A stretch of DNA of 64,000 bases. Origin: Spirochaetota bacterium (lineage in GTDB: Bacteria; Spirochaetota; UBA4802; UBA5550). Positions 26,241 through 35,100 of the stretch are shown one piece after another. The DNA is taken from assembly GCA_003246895.1 (NCBI GenBank), contig QKCL01000066.1, positions 1 through 64,000 on the forward strand, read 5' to 3'. The stretch's first letter is position 1, and every line of letters begins with the position of its first letter. The translations under genes were made by a program, and so were the position numbers. The notes under the pieces were generated by a model. The model did not search any database. It was not told where the DNA came from and saw nothing but the letters and a program-made list of their open reading frames with translations.

Positions 26241-27509
26241 TTACACCAGCCCCTCAAGTCCCCATGGCGCCAGAACCTTCTTTAAAGCCTGCGGACCATT
26301 CACATAGGAAAGAAATACTCCGTAGTTTGTGTACGGAACACCAACTGAATCAAGGTCCCTTATGCGGGCCTCCATCTTCTGGTCACTTACCATGCATCCG
26401 CCGCAATGTATAATCAGGTCATACTTTTCAAGGTCAGGGTTCTCATAGAATTCCCTTCCAAAATTGTGTTCTATGGAAATACCAGGATCTATTTTGTTAA
26501 GAATCCGCGGAATCTGTACAATCCCAATATCCTCACCGATTCTGGAATGATTGCAGGCCTCGACTATGAGTACCCTGCTCCCCTTCTGTAGTTTATCGAG
26601 GGTCTTTATCCCATTCACAAATTCAGGAAGCCTTCCTCCCGATGTGTGGTTTATCATTACGATGGAAAATGTTGTAAGCATTATATCTTCGGGACACCAT
26701 TTACCCATGATGTCCATTGCCTGTGAATCTGTTATGATTGCCTTGGGCCGAATAGATAAACTGTCAAGAAACCTGTTGAAACGCTCAATTTCTGGTTCAG
26801 GGTTTTCACTTCTGGCTGTACCAAGGTCCATCCTGAATGATACAGGATAGGCCCATTTACGGGTAATGTACTCCTCAACCATGGCCTGGGGCCGAAGAAA
26901 CCTGCCCTGGGGAGTTTCATCATCCATGGGAATTATAAGTACATAAAAATTATCCCTTTCAATAAATGGCAAAAGTTCCGGAGCTGACTTTCTCCTGTCA
27001 TAGTTGTTTAATATAAATTCAATTAGCCTTGCCCTTTCCGGAAAATCAAGGGCATTTATTTCAATTGACCGGCACATTTTAAGTACCGGGAAGGATGCCT
27101 CCATCTCCTTCACTGAATCACTGCCCTTTTCACTGAAAAGGTTATAGATAACCATTGCCTGTTTCCCAAGCTCCCTGGCCTCATCAAGTATTTCACTCTC
27201 AAGGCCAAAACCCTCATTCTCGGGATTCACAACAAGAAGTACCAGGTCACACTCCTTGATCTCACTCTTTACTTTCTGCTTCTTCTTCTCTCCAAGAACG
27301 CCGCTCTCATCTGCACCTGCAGTATCGCTTATTCTCACAGGGCCTATGCCGTGTATCTCGAAAAGGGCAACCTTTGAATCCGCCGTGGTGCCTGGAGTTT
27401 CATCTACAATTGAAGTATTCTGTTCAGTGATAAGATTCATGATAGTGCTTTTGCCCACATTCATTCTTCCGAAGATTCCCACATTATCCCTTTTCACAAT
27501 TACTGACAT
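26241..27509 (-). CDS. hydF: [FeFe]-hydrogenase maturation GTPase HydF
   Basis: 422 residues. An Era-like GTPase domain comes first: P-loop GRMNVGKSTIMN, PGTTADSKV, ISDTAGADE. The C-terminal scaffold contains the cluster ligands CNHSR (CxH) and IIHCGGC (HCxxC), the HydF [4Fe-4S] signature. HydF carries the 2Fe subcluster precursor made by HydE and HydG and delivers it to apo-HydA. AGGAG precedes the ATG. Third gene of hydG-hydE-hydF with overlapping ends. Confidence 0.95.
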   Translation of the reverse strand: MSVIVKRDNVGIFGRMNVGKSTIMNLITEQNTSIVDETPGTTADSKVALFEIHGIGPVRISDTAGADESGVLGEKKKQKVKSEIKECDLVLLVVNPENEGFGLESEILDEARELGKQAMVIYNLFSEKGSDSVKEMEASFPVLKMCRSIEINALDFPERARLIEFILNNYDRRKSAPELLPFIERDNFYVLIIPMDDETPQGRFLRPQAMVEEYITRKWAYPVSFRMDLGTARSENPEPEIERFNRFLDSLSIRPKAIITDSQAMDIMGKWCPEDIMLTTFSIVMINHTSGGRLPEFVNGIKTLDKLQKGSRVLIVEACNHSRIGEDIGIVQIPRILNKIDPGISIEHNFGREFYENPDLEKYDLIIHCGGCMVSDQKMEARIRDLDSVGVPYTNYGVFLSYVNGPQALKKVLAPWGLEGLV

Positions 27510-28531
27510 GATTTTCTCCTTTTGTAATGGGCTGATGTCCCTGTGCTCTCAAGCCTTACTTCCATGCCTATACTCCTCATCTCTTCAACAATATCCGAAG
27601 AAAGAGGGCACCTTTCAGGTTTCCCCTCATATAATTTATAGTTTCCCCTGTTTTTCTCAGGAGAGAACTGGGGCATTATGACATTTGCGCCGGCCAGAAC
27701 TCCCAGTTTTCTACCGCCGGGACTGATTGTTTCAAGGGCTGTTGTTGCCGCTATGTTTATAAAAGGCATGGCAATACGCAGGGCCGAAATCATGTTAAGG
27801 GAAAGCGCAAGTCTCTCCTGCTCATCTATTAACGCGCCGCCCATGGGTGTATGACCGTGGGGAATAAAAGGCCCCATGCCGCACATGTCTATGTCCATGT
27901 TCCTGAAAAAAAGAATATCATCGGCAAGGTCTTCAGCTCTCTGCCCGGGCAGGCCGATCATTACGCCTGTCCCAACCTGATATCCCGCTTCTCTCAAAGA
28001 TTCAAGACACCTGACCCGGTTTTCGTAACTCATTTCTTCGGGATGTATCTTTTCATATAACTTTTTACTAGATGTTTCTATTCTGAGAAGGTACCTTCCG
28101 GCTCCGGCCTCAAAGAATCTCCGGTACACTTCAGGACTCTGCTCTCCCAGAGAAAGTGTTATTGCCATCTCCGGATAGACTGCTTTTATCCCCTTCAGCA
28201 TATCCTCAATGAACTCTGTAAAATTTTTATCCCTTCTCTCTCCTGACTGAATGACCATGGACCTGATACCGCAGTTCCATACATTAGCCGCAACTTCAAT
28301 TATCTCCACCACAGATGTATCATATCTTTCCATGGAGGAGTTGGACTTTCTGATGCCGCAGTAGAGGCAGTCATTTACGCATATATTGGAAATTTCAAGA
28401 AGCCCCCTGAGATAGACACTTCCAGGGTCAACCTCTCTGTATGCATCCCTTGCCCTTTGAAAAAACTCTTCCTGCTCCTGTCCACGGGACTTCAGTATAT
28501 CAGCAATTTCATTCCTAGAAATAGATGTCAC
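27500..28531 (-). CDS. hydE: [FeFe]-hydrogenase maturation radical-SAM protein HydE
   Basis: 343 residues. The radical-SAM cluster motif is NICVNDCLYCGIRKSN (Cx3Cx2C). Further family signatures are GVMIGLPGQRAEDLADDI and GMGPFIPHGHTP, placing it in the HydE/PylB/BioB group. HydE processes the dithiolate-bridge precursor of the hydrogenase 2Fe subcluster. It starts with GTG at 28531 behind a GGGG stretch, and overlaps both hydG (17 bases) and hydF (10 bases), so the three are almost certainly one operon. Confidence 0.93.
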   Translation of the reverse strand: MTSISRNEIADILKSRGQEQEEFFQRARDAYREVDPGSVYLRGLLEISNICVNDCLYCGIRKSNSSMERYDTSVVEIIEVAANVWNCGIRSMVIQSGERRDKNFTEFIEDMLKGIKAVYPEMAITLSLGEQSPEVYRRFFEAGAGRYLLRIETSSKKLYEKIHPEEMSYENRVRCLESLREAGYQVGTGVMIGLPGQRAEDLADDILFFRNMDIDMCGMGPFIPHGHTPMGGALIDEQERLALSLNMISALRIAMPFINIAATTALETISPGGRKLGVLAGANVIMPQFSPEKNRGNYKLYEGKPERCPLSSDIVEEMRSIGMEVRLESTGTSAHYKRRKSCQ

Positions 28532-29918
28532 GTTCCCCGCTCTCTATTTTTTTCAGGTTCTCCATGAGTTCCTGCTTTCTTTTGACGTTCTCCATGCCGG
28601 AAACAGTAGAGGCAATAAGTTTTTCACCGAGCGTCCTTGTCTCCTCATCCGCATAATCAAGGAGATACTCCTTCAGCGTCATGAGGCCGTTTGGTTCACA
28701 GTGAAGTTTAATGAGCCCCGGCTTTGCAAGGTCCATGAAGTCCGCCCCGACTCTCCCTTTACGGTAACAGCCTGTGCAGAAAGAAGGTATGTATCCGTCC
28801 TCTATAATAGCTCTAATTACCTCGCCGGTGCTTCTTGTGTCGTTTAATGAGAACTGCCCCGAACTGTCATGGTCCATGTCCTCCTCTCCTCCATAACCGC
28901 CGGGATCTGTTTTTGAACCTGCGCTGACCTGGGAAACACCTATGGACATGAGTTCACGGCGCATGGCCGCAGTCTCACGTGTTGAAAGAATTATACCGGT
29001 ATAGGGAAGAGAACACCTGAGAACCGCCACAATCTTTCTGAAATCCCTGTCCGAAACCGGGTAAGGAATAGTTTCAGCAACAGGCGCGCCCAGTGCTGGT
29101 TCAATCCTGGGCACGGAAAGTGTGTGGGGTCCCACACCATACTTTCTGTCGAGGTGATGGCCGTGAGCAAGCATGGCAATGGTATCGAATTTGTAATCAT
29201 AAAGGCCGTAGAGAACCCCGAGTCCCACGTCATTGAGCCCGTTCTGGAGAGCCCTGTCCATAACCTCCACTCTCCATGAGAAGTCAGCCTTTTTCCCCGA
29301 TGGGTGCATCAGTTCATAGGTCTCCCTGTGATAGGTTTCCTGAAATACAACATAGGTCCCGATTGGAAACTCACTGAGCCTTCTGAACTCCTCTGAAGAA
29401 AGAGGAGCAATTTCTATATTTATTCTTCTTATTGAACTTCCGTGTGAATCCTTAACGGAATAGGCCCTTTCCATGAGCTCAAAGAAATGATCAAGGGACG
29501 CCTTTCCGCCCTCCTCCCCCATGAGCATGAGCAGTCGTTTGTGTCCCTGTTCCAGAATCTCCCTTACCTGACTTTCAAGCTCCTGGGGAGTCAGTGACTT
29601 TCTGTGGAGCTTATCATTATCCTTCCGGAAAGCGCAGTAGAGGCAGTTATTTGAACATTCGTTTGATGTGTAAAGGGGAGCGAAGAGAACCATTCGCCTG
29701 CCGTAGATCTCCTCCTTGACATGCCTTGCGGCCTGAAAAAGTTTCTGCAGCTTTTCATCATCCTCTATGGAAAGGAGTTTCGCAGATTCCTCAAGGCTGA
29801 GTCCCTTGAGTTCATATATCTTCGAAATAATCTCATCGAACTCGACTGTGCTGATATTTTTACTGGTATTTAATATTTCATCAATGCCGGAAATGGCATC
29901 ATATAACTCCGAAGACAT
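28515..29918 (-). CDS. hydG: [FeFe]-hydrogenase maturation tyrosine lyase HydG
   Basis: 467 residues. N-terminal radical-SAM motif ECSNNCLYCAFRKDN, then the ThiH-like barrel, and a C-terminal second cluster: CTGC, 22 residues, then C (the CX2CX22C dangler-cluster motif of HydG). HydG cleaves tyrosine to p-cresol and supplies CO and CN- on an Fe(CO)2(CN) synthon. GGGG lies before the ATG, and it is the first gene of the set. No hydA structural gene is in the window. Confidence 0.95.
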   Translation of the reverse strand: MSSELYDAISGIDEILNTSKNISTVEFDEIISKIYELKGLSLEESAKLLSIEDDEKLQKLFQAARHVKEEIYGRRMVLFAPLYTSNECSNNCLYCAFRKDNDKLHRKSLTPQELESQVREILEQGHKRLLMLMGEEGGKASLDHFFELMERAYSVKDSHGSSIRRINIEIAPLSSEEFRRLSEFPIGTYVVFQETYHRETYELMHPSGKKADFSWRVEVMDRALQNGLNDVGLGVLYGLYDYKFDTIAMLAHGHHLDRKYGVGPHTLSVPRIEPALGAPVAETIPYPVSDRDFRKIVAVLRCSLPYTGIILSTRETAAMRRELMSIGVSQVSAGSKTDPGGYGGEEDMDHDSSGQFSLNDTRSTGEVIRAIIEDGYIPSFCTGCYRKGRVGADFMDLAKPGLIKLHCEPNGLMTLKEYLLDYADEETRTLGEKLIASTVSGMENVKRKQELMENLKKIESGERDIYF

Positions 29919-29958
29919 AACTGTTCCCCTGTTAATTTTTCGTTATTTCAATATAATA

Positions 29959-29987
29959 ATGCTAAGAAATAAGCCCGTACTTGTAAA
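29959..29987 (-). promoter_or_regulatory. Candidate sigma-70 promoter of hydGEF
   Basis: On the minus strand TTTACA (29987-29982), 17-base spacer and TAGCAT (29964-29959), about 40 bases before the hydG ATG. Five of six -35 bases match and four of six -10 bases match the consensus. Confidence 0.35.
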
Positions 29988-30064
29988 GCACAGAAAATAA
30001 AAAAAGGCATAATAATTCTTGACCTTTTACGACGCTGTATAGACTTGAAGGATCAGGAGTTTAT

Positions 30065-32029
30065 ATGATGTTCAACCGCATAAAAGACAAATTATATACA
30101 ATACCATCTGCCGGAACCCTTCTGGCATTGCTGATAATATTCTTCTACCGCACAGATGTTACAGTTGCAGTAAGAGCGATATACCCATCCCTAGAGGGGG
30201 TTTCCACTCCGGAACTTCTTTCATACTCCATGGGAGACGATATGTCCGCATTTATCCTCTCAGTGATAATGCTGTCTGCAATATATCTTCTTCCGCTTTC
30301 AGGGAAAATACGTTCTGTGCTTTCCGCAATTTTTCTTGTGCTTCTTCATGTTTTTTACTCAATGGCGGGTAATTTTTTCAAAACATATGAAACAGCATTT
30401 TCAACAAAGTACCTGTCTGATGAAATTGCAACAGGCATGGGGGAGATGATACAGTCCGCTCTTTCAGAAACACCTCTTTCAGTGTATATAAAAATTGTTG
30501 CCGGAATACTTGTCATTTCAGCAGTATTCCGCCTTTCAGGTAAACTGCACCGAAGCGGCACCACCACGAGAGGAATGAAGGTAAAAGTTATAGCTGCGCT
30601 TGCTGTGCTATTTTTCCTGTCACCATACATTTTCAGGCTCCAGGCTCTTTCCGGTTTCAGGAAAGAGAACAGTTCTGAAAAGGCAACAGTGAAGGAGATC
30701 ACCAGAAACCCGGCAATAAACATTCTATTCAGGGGAAGCGGTACTGTTAATCAGCCCGATTCATCAATTGCGGCAGGAGAGTTTTCATTCCGTTTCAACA
30801 CAGACTCCATTGTAAACAAGGGCATTGTGCCGAAGATAAGGGAAATTCCCCGCGGCAAAAAATACAATATAATCTTCTACTTCTTTGAATCTACTCCTGT
30901 AAAATATTTCAACCTGAAATTCAACGGAAAGGATGTAATGCCCAGATGGCATGGGCTCATGAAAAATTCCATGAGCGCAAAAAACCACTATGCCAATTAT
31001 CCGCTTTCGGCAAATGCCATGCTTTCGCTGCTCACATCCGCCTACAGTCTCAATACAAAGGATCTTGTGGTACAGAAGCATTCATCTGTGAAACTGAAGT
31101 CACTGCCGGAAATACTGAAAAAAAACGGGTACAGGACTGCAGTAATACACACCGGAGACCTCAGATATGCCGGACAGAGAAGGTTCCTGAGCTACAGGTC
31201 AATTGACAGAATAATAGACCTCCCGGAACTTGAAAAAATTCCTCCATATAACTTCAAGGTCGGCTGGGGAGTTGATGAGAGGGCCATGATTGAACCTTCA
31301 GTGAACTTCATGAAAAAAAGCAAAGAACCGTTCTTTATTACATATATGCCCTGCAACCCCCATCACCCATATGCCATACCCGATGACATAAAACCGATAG
31401 TTGACCCCTCCACAGGCAAAACCGGGAGGGAAAGGATGTTTCTCAGATACATAAACTCCCTGCACTACGCGGACCATGTTCTGGGCATGCTCATGGACAG
31501 GCTCGAAAAAGAGGGGCTAATGGAAAACACAATACTTTTTCTCATGGCTGATCACGGTGAGGCATTTTACCAGCACAGCCAGAACTACAACCATCCATTC
31601 TTTCTATACGAGGAGAATGTTCATGTGCCCATGCTCATATACAACAGGCGCCTCATAGATTCTCCAATAGAAATAGAGAGCATTACACGGCATGTTGATA
31701 TACCGGCCACGGTTCTTGACCTTCTTGGAATAAAGGATGATGAAAAGTACGAAGGCACATCGGTTCTCTCTGCAAGAAGGGAGAAGCTCGCCCTCCTTCA
31801 CACATCCTACAAGGACGATATACTTGGAGTAAGGGACGGCAACTGGAAATACACAAGAAACATGGCAACCGGCATTGAAGAGCTCTTTGATCTGGGCAGC
31901 GACCCCGACGAAAGGGTTAACCTTGTTTCCCAGAATGCAGTTCTGGCAAAAAAATTCAGGGACTATGTTCTAAGATCAAGGGTCCACACAATTGAATACT
32001 ACAGAAGACTGCTGCCGGAAAAGAAATAA
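30065..32029 (+). CDS. Membrane sulfatase / phosphoglycerol-transferase-like protein
   Basis: 654 residues. The first ~220 hold about five membrane helices. From ~255 is an alkaline-phosphatase-superfamily domain like LTA synthase, EptA and sulfatases: the NIIFYFFESTPVKYF start, a Ser-containing nucleophile-region segment YPLSANAMLSLLTS, PHHPYAIP and the metal-binding LFLMADHGEAF. It faces the periplasm and probably transfers or removes phosphoglycerol, phosphoethanolamine or sulfate groups on envelope glycans; substrate cannot be read. The N-terminal MMF leaves 30065 or 30068 as start. Confidence 0.8.
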   Translation: MMFNRIKDKLYTIPSAGTLLALLIIFFYRTDVTVAVRAIYPSLEGVSTPELLSYSMGDDMSAFILSVIMLSAIYLLPLSGKIRSVLSAIFLVLLHVFYSMAGNFFKTYETAFSTKYLSDEIATGMGEMIQSALSETPLSVYIKIVAGILVISAVFRLSGKLHRSGTTTRGMKVKVIAALAVLFFLSPYIFRLQALSGFRKENSSEKATVKEITRNPAINILFRGSGTVNQPDSSIAAGEFSFRFNTDSIVNKGIVPKIREIPRGKKYNIIFYFFESTPVKYFNLKFNGKDVMPRWHGLMKNSMSAKNHYANYPLSANAMLSLLTSAYSLNTKDLVVQKHSSVKLKSLPEILKKNGYRTAVIHTGDLRYAGQRRFLSYRSIDRIIDLPELEKIPPYNFKVGWGVDERAMIEPSVNFMKKSKEPFFITYMPCNPHHPYAIPDDIKPIVDPSTGKTGRERMFLRYINSLHYADHVLGMLMDRLEKEGLMENTILFLMADHGEAFYQHSQNYNHPFFLYEENVHVPMLIYNRRLIDSPIEIESITRHVDIPATVLDLLGIKDDEKYEGTSVLSARREKLALLHTSYKDDILGVRDGNWKYTRNMATGIEELFDLGSDPDERVNLVSQNAVLAKKFRDYVLRSRVHTIEYYRRLLPEKK

Positions 32030-32030
32030 A

Positions 32031-32149
32031 AAAAAGATGCACCTCCCGCTCTCAGTGTTCGCTGGAGACACAGTGAAAGAATGGAGGAGAGATTTTTTTA
32101 AAAAATAAAAGCTCTTTCTTTTCTCCGTGACTCTGTGGTGCATCCTTTT
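32031..32149. repeat. Short inverted-repeat element (cacagag family)
   Basis: Outer arms AAAAAGATGCACC (32031-32043) and GGTGCATCCTTTT (32137-32149) pair over 12 of 13 bases. The inner part contains GGAGACACAGTGAAAGAATGG on the left and CTTTTCTCCGTGACTCTGTGG on the right, as degenerate mirror copies of the accacagag-cacggagaaa motif. Sequences of this type recur between genes in many bacteria. It is likely a non-autonomous or REP-like element; it starts directly after the sulfatase-like gene stop. Confidence 0.6.
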
Positions 32150-32172
32150 ATCTTTTATCAGTAAAAATATAA

Positions 32173-32190
32173 AAGGCCCTTACGGGCCTT
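32173..32190 (-). terminator. Rho-independent terminator of the activase gene
   Basis: AAGGCCC (32173-32179), TTAC loop, GGGCCTT (32184-32190); on the minus strand it is followed by TTATATTTTT, and sits just after the stop of the 1411-residue gene at 32197. Confidence 0.8.
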
Positions 32191-32196
32191 CATAGT

Positions 32197-35100
32197 TTAT
32201 ACCGCCTTTTCATCACCAGCCTTGCCTTTCCGTTTCCTCGGGAATTTCAGGTACGGAATAATATCATCATTTTTCGGAGCGCCGGTTCCGTCATATTCTA
32301 TGGTTATGATAGGCACGCCTGTAACCTCCTCTATCCTTGAAGCCATTGCCTCAGTCACAAGCGACGGGCAGCAGAATGCCGGATTGGTCTGCACAAAAAG
32401 TGATATTTCAGGATATGCCTCAACAAGATGATGAATTTTCAGAATATTATCCATAGACTCACCGGTATGATTTGTCCGCATGTTGTATTTTTTAAGAATC
32501 TTGTCAAAGGGCTCACCCTTTCTGAACTTCGGTTCTCCGAGAAATTTGTTGAACATGTCGGTATATTTCTTTTCAAGGAACAGAATCATGTTCTTCAATA
32601 TCTTTGCAGAGGCAACATCAAGATACTTACCTTCAGTAAACCATCGGTGAAGGTAGGGGTCAGCAATGAGCTTCATGTAGTCGCTGTATGGAGTAGTAAG
32701 AACTTCCCCTCCGTTTGCCTCTATGACCCTTATGAGGTTCTGGTTCATTATATCATTGTCTCGTGCATAGAGATCTCCAAAAAGCGCCACTAGTGGGCGT
32801 TCGGTTTTTTCAGTCTCGATTTCACCGAACATTTCCAGAATGGCAGCAAGAGTCTTCTCGCCGTCCTTCCGCACGGTTCCGTTTAAGAAGACCCTGTAGA
32901 GCATTTCAAGAGATTTATTCACAACAATTTCTGTCTCTCCGGCATGAACCTCGTATGGGCGTATTCTGCAGGAGATTTTTCTCAGCATGCCCGCAAACAT
33001 GTATGCGAAATACCCGTTTATCGCCGCCCTGTATGAAATGTCGGAGAAAGTGATTTCTCCAACATAGAGCGAGACATTTTCCATTCCGTGACCATGCCGT
33101 TCTAGCAGGCTCTTGATAAACCTGGGATACATTGCAACGTTACATGAAATGCATGAATCGAAAAACCACATTGCAGTTTTATCAGGATCAAGACTGTTGT
33201 TCTTTATATATTCAATGCCCGACTGTGCAACAGCATTCAGCGGTATACACTGGCCGGTGTTCATTGTCATGCTTCTTCTGATTGAATCCTCTGTTTCAAC
33301 AAGGAGCCTGGCGTCGTATCCTTCAGCCCTGAGGTTTGCCTCCAGAAGTTTTCCTGTAATTCTGTCCCAGTTAGGCAGAAGAAGGGTCTTCTCCTTCAGA
33401 AGCTCCCTGTCTTTTATAATTCCAGGATCGGCAATGCCGCTCTTTCTGCCCATCCTCTCCTTAACTGAAGCAAAGTCATTTCGAAAGGCCCTTACCCCTG
33501 CCTCAATTCTTGTTTCATAACCCACATTTGAATCCAGCTCATCCAGCTGCAGAATAAGATATGGCTTGCCCTTTGCGTCCATTATCTCCTTGAAATACTC
33601 CATTACAAATGAATCAGGAGAACACTTGAATGATGTAACAAGAACCGGATAAACACCATCAGTGTCTGCAACACGGTTTGTTACTGCTATCATCCTGGAG
33701 GCATATTCCCAATGGAAGGTATCCAGAAGCGGGCCCACAAATGAACTGTCATGGCCATCCAGCGGCACCATGTCCTGATAGAATGCCTTTACTCCGAGTT
33801 TTCCGAAGATTCCGGGTATTCCGCTGTTCATATTTTCAGAAAGTACCGTATAGGGCCTTCCGAGAATTACAACGTCAATATCTTTGCCGCTGCCGGATTC
33901 ATTGAGGTATACATCCTGAAGTGCGGTGTTGCAGTTACTGAAAAATTCAAGTGCCTTGTCATAGGCTGATGAAATCTGAAAGAAATTCAGCTTCCCTTTG
34001 CATATGCGGTTCATCATTCTGTGAAGTTCAACTTTCAGATAGAAGTCACCGATTACCGACCTTATCATAGGAGAGAGAACCCTGTCTTCAATATCCAGGT
34101 CTTTGCATATTGAAATAATTGATGAAGCATACTGGCTGTAATAGCAGTAGTGCCTGTTTTTGTATTTATCCTTCTGTTTGTTCTGGAGATAGATCGGCAG
34201 AAATATGTAGTCAGCCTTGTCTTTAAGGTATTCCACGTGGCCGTGCATTGCCGCCATGGGAGCGCAGAACTCCGCCCCTGTCACCTGTTTTCCGCGGCTC
34301 AGAGCTGTTTTGCACCCAGCACTTGAAACGGTTTTTATGCCCAGATTGCTGAAAAAATTCTCCCAGAGAGGAAGCTCCTCGTGCAGATAAAGGCCAGAAG
34401 GTATTCCGATAATTCCGTCAAGAACAGGTTCGTTTCTTTTAAATGCAAAGGCCTTTCTCCTCTCCTTCAGCAGATCAAAACCGGATATATTTTTATTCAC
34501 GAATGATTTCGTATCATAATCGCGCCCGCAGAGAAAGCCGAATGCGCTGATCTCTCCGTTAACGTTTGCGATCTTTATCTTGCAGTTATTTCCGCAAAGT
34601 TCACATACTTCCGATTCAATTTTTATCTTCTCATACGCAAGTGAAATACCCCTGAATCCGGTACTGCGCACTCCGTCATCTATCATCTGAAGGGCAACAC
34701 CAAGAGCGCCTGTAAGGTGACAGTAGGGAGAAACCATTATCTCCCTGCCCAGCCTCTGTTCAAAGGCTGCCACAAGGGCCCTGTTCTTCGCAGTAGCTCC
34801 CTGGAAAAATATCTTTCTGCCGATGCTCCCCTCAACAGCAACCTTTGAAAGGTAGTTCTCCCTCACAGAATGGAGAACAGAAGCAAGTACCTGATCCACG
34901 CTGTAGCCCTCTGTGAGGAGATTGTTTATATCCCTCTCCATGAAAACAGTACACCTGTCGCTTGCCATGGGAGCCTGTACTGATGAAGCCCTTTCAGCGT
35001 ATTCTGAGAGGGCACAGTTAAGCTTCTTGGCCTGTTCCTCTATGAAGCTTCCTGTACCTGCAGCGCAGACATTGTTCATGTATGAGAATGTCACCATTCC

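Noticed and set aside
30019-30045. TTGACC and TAGACT ahead of the sulfatase-like gene
   Set aside because: The spacer is only 15 bases and both boxes are imperfect.
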